Below, one piece after another: positions 36,392 to 47,662 of a DNA stretch of 64,000 nt (position 1 is its first letter; each line of letters begins with the position of its first letter). The notes below the pieces were generated by a model. The model saw nothing but the letters and a program-made list of their open reading frames with translations, had not been told where the DNA came from and did not search any database. Position numbers and translations under genes: made by a program. Source of the DNA: Litoditis marina (lineage: Eukaryota; Nematoda; Chromadorea; Rhabditida; Rhabditidae); NCBI GenBank assembly GCA_964036275.1, contig OZ038433.1:50485902-50549901 (forward strand), written 5' to 3'.

Positions 36392-39300
36392 TCATAAATG
36401 TTTTAAGTACTTTGCAACGCAACTCTTGTTTGTCACATTGACAAAATAGAACCGCCAATGACCTTTTGATTGGAATAAGTATCTGGAATTAGTCACTTTT
36501 GTGAACATATATCTTCCATCTTCTATAATTCGTTGGATGAACTTCATAAATTGAGTACTTCTTTCCTGGCCCCCATAATGAATCTGAAAAGTGAATGTCA
36601 ACATAAAACTTGCAGCTACGTTTTCCGTAAGAAGACATTTCCACCTTAATTTTTTTCTGAAAATCTCATTTCGTGGCGCTTTTCTTTTCAAACATTGCCA
36701 CTAATATTGGTTTCCTGTACAAATGCTTACTATCAAATACGGATTTTTCCGTTTTGTATAAAGGAAGTGAAACTGTTGAACGACGTATAGTTCCACGTAC
36801 CTCCATATTGAACTGACAGACCACAATGCCATTCTGGTCCAGCGGACCACCCACGTAGAAAAAGGGAAACATTTCGAATTCGGCCGTTTCAGCATCAATC
36901 AATAAATTATCGAATAAAAGAGTCTTGGGTTGAATATATTGTGTTAGAAACTCAACAATACCCTCGTGTTTCATGTCGACGTGACGATACACTCCTGAAT
37001 TGAATTAATTTGTAAATATGTTTCTTATATTAGTGAATACTGAGTCTCAGTATTCACTTATATAAGAAACATATCTACAAATTAATAAAAAACGGAGAAA
37101 ACTCTAAATGACCGTTTTTCAAAGTCCGCAATATCTGTAAGCAAAAATCAATCTGCGCAGCGGTTGACTGCGTTTTGCGCTGCGTAGGGTTCTTACTGCG
37201 CAAGTAAACATTTCAGAAATGGTAAAAAATATAGTTGAGTGTGTTTTTACATTTTATGAAAGAACGCCATACCAACAAATGTTGTGATCCTGAGAGACAT
37301 ACAATTTATTTTTTTCACTTTTTGTCACTCAGATAATGAGAAAAATAGATAAAGTACCGTTATCTAGTACCTGCGCAGTACTTACACCCGAGTGAGCCGC
37401 GACCGCGAAAGGGAAGAATTGACCCACAGCAAGAAAAAGGCCTTCATTTTCTTCGACAGAATCAGCCCCGTAGAATCTGGCTTTCGGTCCGAGAACCTGA
37501 AACATTGAGGTGCGCAAAAAAACGATTTATACCTACAAACCACAAAAAACTAATAATTTCATTTCCATTGACTATATTTCGTGATCTACGAAGCAAACGT
37601 GTGACGAGAACTTCTGATTGTACACCTTGAACGCTAAATGTCTTAAAGATGTCCTGACATGAACCAAATTTCGTGCTTTGCGCTCTACGGTTCCTTAAGT
37701 TCGCTCCAACGCGAATGCGCCCGAAAAAAACAAGTTTCGAAATCTCCAAAATGAACTGTGATTATGTGATTCAAAAAATTCAATAGCTCAGTTTTTCAGC
37801 GCATTTGCTTTGGAGCGACGGAATTAACCGTGGAGCGCAAAGCACAAGATTCGGTTCCTGTCAGACCGCCTTTAAGCACACTGAATAAATATATAAAGTT
37901 TTTAGGGTGAATTTTTCTCATTTTAGAGAGAACATTAAACCGTACTTGTTTAAGTTCTGTCTCTGCTCGCACGTCCTTGCCAGTTCCCATGGTAACAATA
38001 ACACTTTCGAGGGTCCTCTGTAACTTGTATATTAAATATAATTATGTAAAAAATGGAAAACGTGCAAGGTGCAAAAGCACAGAATGAGAGCTGAAGAAGT
38101 TGTAGTTTGGTCTGTTTATACAGAATACTTTGCGAATATTGATTGAATCGACGGGGGTCAAACTACATTCACAAATGATCAGCCGCTCAAAGAATCAGAA
38201 AGAGGCCACCTAGAGATGAAAAGCCAGTAGATTACAGATACTACACTGCTTGGATTTCATTCATTGCTAGCTGCAAATTTGTGAAAATACAGTGCTAACA
38301 TTTGCATTGAAGTAAGCATGTTTTTAATGTTTCTCACGTTAGTTAAATAATAACATAGTTAGTTGAATTTGAAATGAAATTGTTAGTTAAATAATTAATT
38401 AATTAAAATTGGTGATATTTTGAAAAAAAAACTTTGAATTGGAGATTTCAGTAAGAAAGTAACATCTATCTAACTGTTTCAGTTTAATCTTTCATTCGAA
38501 AAATCATTGCAGCCTTCTTTATAGTCGTAGCCAACGGAAAGGCGGAAGGATACTGTGTATCTCACTTTCCGCTGTGTACGCACACATGTCTTCGATTCCG
38601 CCGCTTTTCTGCTATGTGCTCTAGTAGCGCAGTGGTTAGCACCCTACTACGAAACTTTCGCTCGCAGGTTCGGTTCCGGCTGGAGACAGAAATTTATAAA
38701 TTTGGCACTCACTATAAAGAAGGACGATTATGTGTTCCAATCGCAACGCTTCAGTACTTTAAACTGCAATACATGTTTCAATTGCAGTTTAAAGGACAGT
38801 TGACACGAGATTGGTCCATATAATCGTCCTGCTTTACCGTGTTTTTTTTTGTTTCCTCAAAAACAAGTGGTACAGGCGATGAGAATGAGCCTACGTCATA
38901 TGGCAGAATATGGTATTTGTCTTCGTCTCGGTTTGGAAACGAAGTAAGAGGAAGGGGACCCGACTCACAGTTTCTTGATATTGATCCGATATTTGTCCAG
39001 AACTGAAATGAGCTCAATGTTGCATGCAATGTATGAGTAGTCGAGAAATAAATTGAGCTAGTGCTTGATGGTGAGTTGATGATATTACAGTTTTGTAGAT
39101 TTGGACATTTTGGACTCAATGAATCTGTCCTTGTGTTATCTCCTGTCTTTTTTGATAAATGGGTGCTTGAATGAATGACCCAACAATATTGAGTTCAATA
39201 ATGGAAAACTAGAGCATACGAGTGAAATATAACGAAATTTGTCTGCAATTACGGATTGCAACACGTCAACACTTACTTGTTGAGAATCGTTTTTCCACTC

Positions 39301-39789
39301 ATCAAACCTTAACTTCAAGCAGTTTTGCCATTTTTTGTAGGTATATGACAGTTCCCGCGTATTTTCATTCGATGTTTTTGATTTTGGTAGAGGATTGCCA
39401 TTCTGAAATAACAATGAAAATTCAATAGTCCGAATTTGAATAGTCCGACCTTCTACAGTCCAGTTCTAATGCCGATTGCATTTTAGAAACGTGCCAATGA
39501 AATTTTTGAAGTTGAAGTTTTTCAACATGCCTTTGCGGTGGTGGAAAAACAAAACTTTGTATGGTAGTAGATATTTCTCGTAAACTCGATCATACCGAGA
39601 GTTTTGATTTCAAAGATAATTGCATATCATAAAATAGACTAAAAAACAAAGATAAAGAAAACTGAGACTCACAAATATCGGATTGTTTCCCGAACTTTTC
39701 CAGAATAGAACAGAAATAACCAATGCGATGCCGATCAACAACCATTTGTATCGGGCAAAGAAAATGCTCGCATAGTTAGTAGGATTCAT
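36392..39789 (-). CDS. FkbM-family methyltransferase with N-terminal membrane anchor, 324 aa
   Basis: Predicted SAM-dependent methyltransferase of the nematode-expanded FkbM (Methyltransf_21) group; substrate unknown. Exons: 39673-39789, 39277-39402, 38838-39002, 37946-38017, 37388-37496, 36801-36994, 36392-36583; 975 nt, phases consistent. Residues 16-31 (WLLIGIALVISVLFWK) form a single TM near the N-terminus, so the catalytic part is probably luminal. Family landmarks: VTMGTGKDVRAETELK (SAM-binding GxGxD-like turn), RFYGADSVEENEGLF, GQFFPFAVAAHSG, LLIDAETAEFEMFPFF (D-E of the family's D-E-G-x-E motif, here with Glu-Thr-Ala), and VVCQFNMEIHYGG. The exon 3 donor lies at the edge of a MITE. 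The ATG has no adjacent cag, unlike the neighbouring genes, so the 5' end is less sure. Family assignment is from remembered motifs. Confidence 0.8.
37625..37882. mobile_element. Inverted-repeat element family H, copy 1
   Basis: Left and right halves pair around GCGCATTTGCTTTGGAGCGA / TCGCTCCAACGCGAATGCGC-like arms, ending in CTTAAAG and CTTTAAG. In an FkbM intron. A relative is at 59985-60180. Confidence 0.7.
38626..38692 (+). pseudogene. tRNA-like sequence
   Basis: AGTAGCGCAGTGGTTAGCAC fits an A box and GGTTCGGTTCC a B box about 35 nt later. CTCTAG and CTGGAG could form most of an acceptor stem. Mismatches in the D and T stems suggest a degenerate tRNA or SINE. It abuts the family A MITE at 38714. 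Confidence 0.5.
38714..38836 (+). mobile_element. Palindromic MITE family A, copy 4
   Basis: TAAAGAAGGACGATTATGTG ... CATATAATCGTCCTGCTTTA. It lies at the donor end of FkbM exon 3, and the gtaaag donor is made from its terminal repeat read on the minus strand. Confidence 0.9.
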
Positions 39790-41407
39790 GATATAAATAT
39801 AAAAACGATTGGGTTAATAGTTTAACACCCATGTACGTCGGATTATTCGATTTTCTCGTCATTCCAAATGACAATAGTTGTGAATCCCAAATAAAACACA
39901 GGTTTTCTAGACAATGTATTTGTTTACGTGCTAAATGAGGGATCGCTCACAAAGTGTGATTGAAATACTTCTAGCATGGTTGAAAACAAAGTCATATTCT
40001 GATTGAAAATGATGAAAACAGTATCAGATATGTAGAATTCCCTGTACTAAATGATGAATCAGAAATTATGTTTGTGTTTCATTGCGTGTAATGACCGATA
40101 AGAAACCATTCGCATGGTCTCTACTAGGAAACAGTTAGTGCAAGGGTACTTAAAATACGACATTGATTAGCTGCCAGCTAGAATACGAAAAGTCAGTGAA
40201 ATATAGTAAATAGTAAATAATATAATATATACGTAAACGTTAGGTTATGACATCAGTATAGTTCCTTTCATTCACAGTTGACGTCTTGACTGCGTGCCAA
40301 TGAAACATTGGGACTTTTCACAGATGGATGCAGTGCGTTATGGCAAACGTGCCCTTTTTCACATACTCCATAATGGGTAACCAACTCACAGACACTTTAA
40401 ACTGTTCATAAATCTTTTACTCGTTGTAGAAACAACTTCAAAAATCATTGGCACGCTTCCAAATTGTCACCACTCTAGTCACTCTTTAAGTAGTCTGATG
40501 CAGATTTTAGTAAATCTAGAACCAGAGGGTACATATGAATAGTCCATGAAACCGTGAGGCGCTTTAGAAATGTTATAAATTAGAGAATTGTCATTACGCG
40601 CATTGTTCATCAACTACAGCGTTTGATTACAGAACTCAAACTAAGAGTAGGAGAAAAGGTGAAAGCTATTTGGTTTTTCCACTATTTCCCAACTTGTTAC
40701 GAGGCGAGGTGAAAAACTTAAACTACGTTGAACCACGTTGAACTAAACAATTCGGATCTTTTTTCGGCTGTTAGCACTTATAATATACGGCGCTCCGCAG
40801 TTAGCCAAAATAAAATAGATCTTCTGGTAGATATTTTTTTTGGTTATGCTGATCTTTTAGCGTCTTCAAATGTATCAAGTTTTGTCATGGTCTGTTTCCC
40901 GAGTTCCGAGAATTTCACATGACTGGTGGTTAGTGAAAACATGGGTTTTTCGAAAAAGTATTCGGAAAATGCTGTAAGAAAAATTATAAACAGCTAAGAG
41001 AATAACTAGTCCTATATTTTTGGATACAAGTTTTCAGAGTATTAGGTATCGTGCTGTTAAAAATTATTTGACGACTATCTGCAGTATACTTTGATAATAT
41101 CATGTTCGCAAAGTCAACCATCTCTTATCTGGATGAAAAACACAAGCACAGTCCAATGTTTCAACCCACAAATGAAACAGAAAAATGTAGGAGCGCAATA
41201 GTGTTTCCATCAGCTCCGAAATGGAGTATGAGTCCCCGAAACACTTCTAATATACGAATCATTCTTTTCTAGTTGTTTTGTGAAGTTGTTGTTCATAAGA
41301 AAAGTAAAGTGTGGCGTTTTGTAAATTTCCAAAGCAACCATCGGTAGACGAATAGCAACCAAAATAGATGGAGAAAATCTTTAATTCTACTGTTGCAAGT
41401 TCTGTTT
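39790..41407. other. Intergenic region FkbM / collagen
   Basis: No supported exon. Contains a piRNA-type motif at 41155 and AT-rich sequence. It should hold the promoter of the methyltransferase and the 3' end of the collagen gene. Confidence 0.5.
41155..41163 (+). promoter_or_regulatory. Candidate type I piRNA promoter motif
   Basis: AATGTTTCA; CAAT places a candidate 5' T at 41199, 36 nt downstream. Intergenic. Confidence 0.4.
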
Positions 41408-42533
41408 CTAATATCCGGGAGCGGTTCTGGGTGGTGGGCAGTGGTCGCAAGATCCCTTCTCGCCATCCTTTCCGGGTGCCCCATCGGCTCCGTTTTCTCC
41501 GTCCTTGCCGGGTTCTCCGGCGTTTCCGGCATCTCCTTGAGGTCCGGGAGCTCCCGGTCTTCCGGCATGTCCGGGTCTTCCGTCCGATCCGGCCTCTCCC
41601 TGAGGTCCAGGCTCTCCGGGCTGTCCAGGCTGTCCAGCAGGCGAGGGAAGAGTGCGCACCTGAACGAATTACCATTTATGGATGAATGTCACTGGAATGT
41701 TTCAACTGTTGAGCCAGTTCTGAGTAAGACTCACTTGTCCGGGTGTTCCGGGTCTGCCGGATTCTCCGTCAGATCCGGGCTGGCCGGGAGGTCCTCCAGG
41801 TCCGGGAGGTCCACGGGGTCCTGGTCGTCCACTTGGTCCGGGCTGAAATTAATATAATTCAAAACAATCAAACATCAATGTCATAGTGTTCTTTCCAACC
41901 CAATTCAATAGTAACTTACTTCTCCGGCTCCTCCGACAGGTCCGGCAGGTCCCTTTCTTCCGGGAAGTCCGGGAGGTCCGGCGGGAGCAGCGGGGCACTC
42001 GAAGCAGAAGTCGTCAATGGTTGGCTTGGCGTGTTGGTCAACGGCATCTTCTCCGGGAGAACCGGGAGTTCCGTTCTGACCGTCTTGTCCGGGTTCTCCG
42101 TCCTGACCGGGAACTCCGGCTGGACCAGCCTCTCCGATTCCGCAAGAACAGCATTGTTCCGCCGCCTGACGCTTTCCGCGACCCGAAGCCTCCGCGTGGA
42201 TTGAGTCCAGCTGAAAACATCATTTTACTCGAATGTGTCACACAAAAACTTGCTCCTCTATAGAGTACAAACTCTACTTCACTCTAATGTTTCAGCTTAC
42301 TTCACTCTAATGTTTCAGCTTACCTTGGTGAATTCGCCTCTCATTCCGTCGTTTCTGAGACGACAGAAGTTGATTTCTTCCTGCAGACCCGACTGTACAT
42401 TGTGCATGTGCATGCACAACATAGGTACAGCAACAATTGCCACCAAAGTCGCGATTGTCGATGACGCGACGCCGAAAAACGCGAATTTCTTCGCCATCTC
42501 AGCGTCAGCGAATTTCTTCAGCTCCTCAGTCAT
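41408..42533 (-). CDS. Cuticle collagen, 286 aa
   Basis: Structural collagen of the nematode cuticle. Exons: 42324-42533, 41920-42210, 41735-41842, 41408-41659; 861 nt, all phase 0. Residues 1-70 form the cuticle-collagen N-terminal domain with a TM at about 19-40 (FFGVASSTIATLVAIVAVPM). RGKRQ at about 81-85 is a subtilisin/furin-type processing site. Gly-X-Y blocks are flanked by paired Cys: CCSC at 90-93, an interruption with CFEC at about 139-142, and a C-terminal CDHCPPPRTAPGY. These Cys should make interchain disulfides. An attccag acceptor five bases before the ATG suggests trans-splicing. Frames on the opposite strand are mirrors of the Gly-rich repeats. No C. elegans orthologue can be named by eye. 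Confidence 0.97.
42276..42323. repeat. 23 bp tandem duplication at a collagen splice donor
   Basis: Two exact copies of TTCACTCTAATGTTTCAGCT plus TAC. On the minus strand this gives two gtaagc donor sequences 23 nt apart directly after collagen exon 1. On the plus strand it gives two AATGTTTCA motifs. Confidence 0.95.
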
Positions 42534-42627
42534 GGTACCTGGAATTTCTGTCGTTCAAAACATCACGCTACTCTGTATGTAAAACTGTATGTAATTACCG
42601 TGCCCCACTGTTTCGTGATCAGTATCG

Positions 42628-42751
42628 AACAAGGACGATCATTATGCGTACCAAACCCAACGTTTCAGTCCTCTAAACTGCAATACATGTTTCAAATGCA
42701 GTTTAAAGGACCGATGACACGGGATTGGTCCACAAAATCGTCCTAGTTTAA
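42628..42751 (+). mobile_element. Palindromic MITE family A, copy 5
   Basis: GAACAAGGACGATCATTATG ... GGTCCACAAAATCGTCCTAG, with the shared centre CAGTTTAAAGGACCGATGAC. In the presumed collagen promoter, about 100 bp above the ATG. Confidence 0.88.
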
Positions 42752-43711
42752 GAGAACTAACTGAATCATCAGCATGGTAACGACAAGAGGAACAATTCAA
42801 ATGTTTCAATGTAAGTAAAGATAATATGGCTAAAAGTAGCTAGTGGCTCTTCCTATCTCTTTAAAAAGTTCACTACATAGAAAAGTTAAACCGTAGAGTA
42901 TATTTTTTTATTAAAAAGGGGTAATAGAAACAGGTAAATGAGAACAATGCAGTGGTTTCAGTGTGCCTATTGCATTCCAGCTCTCCTTTTGTAGCGAACT
43001 TAACTGTGACTGTTAGTCAAAAAACGTGGTCACACCCATCGAAAAGTGTAGTAATGTGATATTCTTCCACGAAAGAAACAGCTAGTCGAGAACATTCCAA
43101 CGCCGTTTAAAAACGCCAAAATGTTTTCATCAACGTACATAACTGGAAAGTAAATAGAACTAACTCGCAGTTGTCCCTGCCTGCTCTAACGCGTTGCAAT
43201 GATTCAACCAGGCTTCTTATAGAGACTTCACTGTTGGCCAAATTTAGCAATGTTCCAATAAACTATAATTTCGAACAATGAGATGAAAACAAAATGTGAT
43301 TCCAAAACCATTAGATTTATCAGTAAAACTCTGTGAAACGAAATATCTCCAATTCTACCAAAAAACTATCGTATTTTCGAACTCTAGAGAGAAAAATAGA
43401 ATCGATACCATTTTCTTTCCAAAAAAATTCAGTTAAACGTGCACACCTAAAGGAATAATCAACATATCTTTTGTGAGACCAATATTGGGCATCATTCGAG
43501 CGTCAGCCGATATCTTTTTCCAAGTACAATTCAAAACTGACCGCAAAATTACCATTTATGTAGCAAACTCAAAACGATAACAAGAGATGGAACAAGAGCA
43601 CAGTGTGTCAAAAACGACAGGCGATTCCAAACTAAAACGTGAAATTTTCAAATACAACATGCTAGAACGAGCGACATAACATTTCTAGTCGGTGAAGCCG
43701 GTGGTACTCAG

Positions 43712-43720
43712 TGAAACATT
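43712..43720 (-). promoter_or_regulatory. Candidate type I piRNA promoter motif
   Basis: Minus-strand AATGTTTCA; TGTT places a candidate 5' T at 43678, 34 nt downstream. Intergenic. Confidence 0.4.
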
Positions 43721-43830
43721 CAGCCACACTAGGCAATCAAATAGGCAATTCCTAATTCAAAGGTAACAACTTGGAATACAATATGATAAAATGAAGAACA
43801 CACAATGGTCGCTGAGACCGTATTCTTGAT

Positions 43831-43839
43831 TGAAACATT
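43831..43839 (-). promoter_or_regulatory. Candidate type I piRNA promoter motif
   Basis: Minus-strand AATGTTTCA, nine bases past the CYTH stop codon; TGTT places a candidate 5' T at 43797, 34 nt downstream. Confidence 0.4.
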
Positions 43840-43847
43840 GAGCCACA

Positions 43848-46800
43848 CTACTTGGCAGCCAGCATATCCATGTAGGCACCCGTAAGCAGGTCCCCTTCCG
43901 ATACATTCAACTTTTCACGCAGGAAATGAGCAGTTTTCTCTCCCTCTTCTGGCGTTTCGTGCTCCGAGAGGCACACCTAAATCACATGCTTTCAATGTTG
44001 TTTTAGGGCAATTATAAACGGCATAGATTGCTATAATGCGCTGTATTTATAGTTTGATCTCGTTGCTTTTTAGGTAGTACTTCAAACATTATCCGAAAAA
44101 CCACTTCAAAAAATATCATCATTTACTAGTAATGCGGTTAACGAGAAGCCAGCTGATGAACAAACAAAAGACAAATTACAGAAACCAAATTTTCCAAACG
44201 TTATCTGATTTTCAAACAAAACGTGTGAACTTTCAAGATTAAAGGCTTGAAAATTGATATCTGACCTCTAATTCCATGAAATCGCCCAAGCCCTTGACTG
44301 TGTCGATGTGAATTCTGGTCTTCTCGAAAATGAAGAGAGTTCTCGTCTTCTCCACCTCTCCCTTCACACCCATTGAGCTGGCCAGAGATAGCTGCAATAA
44401 TAGACAGTTTACGCATTTAGAGAAAACTATACTTTAGAGAAGGACGATTATGTGGTCCAATCCCAACGCTTCAGTCCTTTAAACTGCAATACATTTTTCA
44501 ACTGCAGTTTAAATAACCGTTGACACGGGATTAGTCCACATAATCGTCCCGTTTTAAGCCCCCCCCCCCAAACCACGTTATGAGTCGGCTTTCTCCAATT
44601 TTACAGGCAACCGGGTATTTCTTTAGCGACACACCAGTTCATCATCAGTTCAGTTCCAATTAGACAGTTAAACATTTTTTTCAAACCGATTTATCAGAGA
44701 AATGTGCGGTTACCAGTTGGTTACAAATCGGTTTTGAAACCAGATAACCAGAAACGCGGTTCCTAACGTGATTTTGTTAACTCTAAAGTTCATTATACTT
44801 CGGAATCGGAAGTCTCTAAGCTATAACTACAATATACTTTTCGGCCAGAGACAGGTGCAATTATAGAACATTTACGTATTAGAGAAAATTATACTTTAAG
44901 TTCACCCCACACTTTATGCGATGGCTTTCCCAACGTGGTTTTGTTAACTCCAAAATACATTTATCTTCGAAAGTCTCTAAGCTATAACTAGCATAAACTT
45001 TAAATGTCATATGTATAGTTGTTACCTTCAAACTCTCTAACAGATCATTCGGTATATCGGACTTGTTATAGTCGCTTAGCTTCGGTCCGGCAACATCGGG
45101 ACGATCGTACCAAATCAACTCGGAACGACGCTGAAACATTTACGTGAAGAAAACGTATTCCTGGTTAACGTTATGTAGCGAGTAGCGACTGACTGAAAAG
45201 GCTACATGCAATCAGAAATACTGAACTAATGCAAGCCACATCAGAACCAAAGTCTAATGTCAACAAAAAATCATATCGCGCGGAGCGCGAAGCGCTCTGC
45301 GTGAGTTGTCTTTGGTTTGGCCATTGCGGACTCGTTTTTTCCTTTTAATTAACAAAAATCTTCAAACATATTCTTTTTTTTGAAAACTAAAAGGAGAGAA
45401 CGTTAGAGAATCACGAATTGAACATTGTGTGAAAATTTCAGCCAAATCGGATTATTTTCGCTTGAGTTATGGTTTCGTGTCGTTGTTGAAAAGTTCCGCC
45501 GTAATTCGTCCCTCGTCCCTCCTCCCTCGTCCCTCGTCCCTCACGGAATTCTGTCCGCATCGTAGTGGAAAAACTACTGAACCAATTTGGCTGAAATTTG
45601 AAACATCTATTCTATGGCAAAAGTTAGCTCGTCGCGCCAAATATGAGATGTATAGCTCCTCATTGGCGCCGGGCGCGGGCGCCAATAGGCGCCAAAAACG
45701 ACTATTGGAAAAACTATCGAACCGATTTAGCTGAAATTTGAAACATGAGTTCTAATGCGAAATTTAGCCCGTCGCGCCAAATATGAGATGTATAGCTCCT
45801 CATTGGCGCCAGGCGCGGGCGCCAATAGGCGCCAAAAACCACTATTGGAAAAACTACCGAACCGATTTAGCTGAAATTTGAAACATGAGGTATAATGCAA
45901 AAGTTAGCCCGTCGCGCCAAATATGAGATGAATACATCATCATTGGGTCCCGGCGCTGGCGCCAATAGGCGCCAAAAACGGCAAAACACTATTTATCATC
46001 AACTAAAATGTTGAACACTAATAGAAATTGATTATTTTGGTGGAAAGTGTGAAAGTCTTTTTCCAAAACTGAAATTTTCCTTCTGGCGCTCGAACCAGGC
46101 GCCAAAACCCAAACTCACGACAGCGTCAATGGAATCGTCTGAAATTCGGTACACTAAATAACTATCACATGGCAAGTAAGATGCTCAATCTGAAAGTCAA
46201 AAAAAGTTCTGTTGGCACTGTGCTCTGGCGCCAATTGGCGCCAAAGTTGGAAAAATATCAGTTATCGTCAATCAAACTGTTTCAAGTTAACAGATATTGA
46301 ATATTCCAATGTGAAATGAAGACCCACAAATTCAAAATCGAATTTTATCGTCTGGCTCGGCACAGACGCCAAATGGCGCCAAAACAATAACACACGAAAC
46401 CCCAATCAGTAATTGACACATGTAGTGTGTACTGGTAGCTCAAAAACCTAGAAAATTTCGTTTCGTTCTGGCGCCAGACGCGTGTGTCAATTGACGCAGG
46501 AATGAAAAAAAAAGTTTCAACGAAGGTTTTTGATGTGGTATTGGAAATAATGGCTATATTGTAAGTGAGTTGGTGTCTCTAATTGTAGATTTGTCAATGG
46601 CGCCAATCCCCATCGCTTATCGCCGCTAAAAGCGGTGTACATGTCAATCGGAACGTTTAGCGTTTTTGTTCAGTTGTTGATAGTCACAGAGCCAGTAACC
46701 TGCGTTATATTACAACATCAGCAATTTTATGGTCTGCATTCGGCTTCGTGCACACACAAAACTGAGATTTCCATAATAATATAATGAGTTCACAAGATCC

Positions 46801-47662
46801 ACTCTGTGAATAGGCAACATATGAAGTTGTAGGAGTACAACTAGCAAAAAAAGGACAATTAGTAAAAAGTGGGGGAACCAACAAATGTGTGAGTTGTGTT
46901 TGGTTCAACCTCGATATCAGCAAAAAGTGAACGATACGAATTGCTGTGATACTGTAGCAGAAGTATTCTGCAAAAATAGAACAATACAAATGTTGCACAA
47001 TGGTTCACAACGCACGCATGTCGTCAAAGTACACATGAAATACCCTTCGGCAATTTCTGAAATATCATGCGGGCTTCGTGAACCATTGTGCAACATTTGT
47101 ATTGTTCTATTTTTGCAGAATACTTCTGCTACAGTATCACAGCAATTCGTATCGTTCACTTTTTGCTGATATCGAGGTCGAACCAAACACAACTCACACA
47201 TTTGTTGGTTCCCCCACTTTTTACTAATTATGGTATAACTTCTAGCGCGGCAAAGACACACATGAATCAGACGCGCTTGAATGTTTTACAGAGGATATAA
47301 GTATAACCTGTCCATTCTCCTCCACGGAGCGCATCTTCAGGCGACCATTTGGCGATTTGTAGAAGATGTCGTGTTGAATCAAAGTGGCTGGCTCCTGCAA
47401 AAAGTTCTCTATGAAAGCCCAACACAGTGGAATATAGGAGATACAGTATACACTGAAGACCACAGCTGTGCTCAATCAAGTTCAAATTCAACCGTGTCCA
47501 ACACAACAGTAAGTGAAATATACATACAGTAGGTTTCTGTCATTCTGTGGACGAAGACTATATCTCATACTGGTCACAAACCTTTCCACACAGTTCCTTG
47601 GCCAATCGTACTATTTCGTCGCGGTTCTGAACTTTGGCTTTGATCTCTACGTTGCGAGACAT
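43848..47662 (-). CDS. CYTH-domain protein (CyaB / thiamine-triphosphatase fold), 175 aa
   Basis: Small predicted triphosphate-tunnel enzyme. The superfamily hydrolyses or cyclises nucleoside, thiamine or inorganic triphosphates; the substrate here is unknown. Exons: 47582-47662, 47308-47394, 45026-45130, 44266-44391, 43848-43976; 528 nt, all phase 0. The N-terminal strand MSRNVEIKAKV carries the metal-binding signature with Asn in place of the first Glu of ExExK, a form I recall as common in CyaB-like proteins. Further landmarks: FYKSPNGRLKMR, ELIWYDRPDVAGPKLSDY, a basic/acidic hairpin and LGDFMELE, as in the fold's later strands. The chain is a full-length single domain. A ttttcag five bases before the ATG suggests trans-splicing. 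Intron 2 (2.2 kb) is swollen by a long hairpin and GGCGCC repeats. Confidence 0.9.
44432..44557 (+). mobile_element. Palindromic MITE family A, copy 6
   Basis: TTTAGAGAAGGACGATTATG ... CATAATCGTCCCGTTTTAA with the shared centre, just upstream of CYTH exon 4; followed by a run of nine C. Confidence 0.9.
44609..44763. repeat. AACCGG-ended imperfect hairpin
   Basis: Starts AACCGGGTATTTCT and ends AGAAACGCGGTT, with GGTTACCAGTTGGTTAC inside. Resembles the GGTAACC hairpins at 47834 and 54317. In CYTH intron 3. Confidence 0.6.
45568..46640. repeat. GGCGCC-rich tandem repeats
   Basis: Three units of about 139 bp start at 45568, 45707 and 45847 with GGAAAAACTAYCGAACCRAT, each ending in clustered GGCGCC palindromes (TTGGCGCC, GGGCGCCAATAGGCGCC). 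Degenerate GGCGCC blocks continue to about 46640. The start of the stretch, 45270-45460, carries GCGCGGAGCGCGAAGCGC like the repeat at 33470. In CYTH intron 2. Confidence 0.85.
46857..47229. mobile_element. Long near-perfect hairpin (about 152 bp arms)
   Basis: 46857-47008 and 47078-47229 are reverse complements with only one or two differences; ends read AATTAGTAAAAAGTGGGGGA. The AAAAAGTGGGGG...CCAAC end recalls the hairpin at 31710, so the two may be one family. Frames across it occur as mirror pairs on the two strands and are artefacts. In CYTH intron 2. Confidence 0.92.

Larger units (their letters stand above)
42534..43847. other. Intergenic region collagen / CYTH gene
   Basis: Contains a family A MITE (42628-42751) and two piRNA-type motifs on the minus strand (43712, 43831) embedded in similar surroundings. 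No supported exon. Confidence 0.5.

Noticed and set aside
41368..42263. Arg/Gly/Ser-rich frames opposite and beside the collagen gene
   Set aside because: Shadows of the Gly-X-Y coding exons in other frames.
46885..47300. Open frames on both strands with nearly the same protein sequence
   Set aside because: They are mirror images produced by the long inverted repeat; no domain or splice support.
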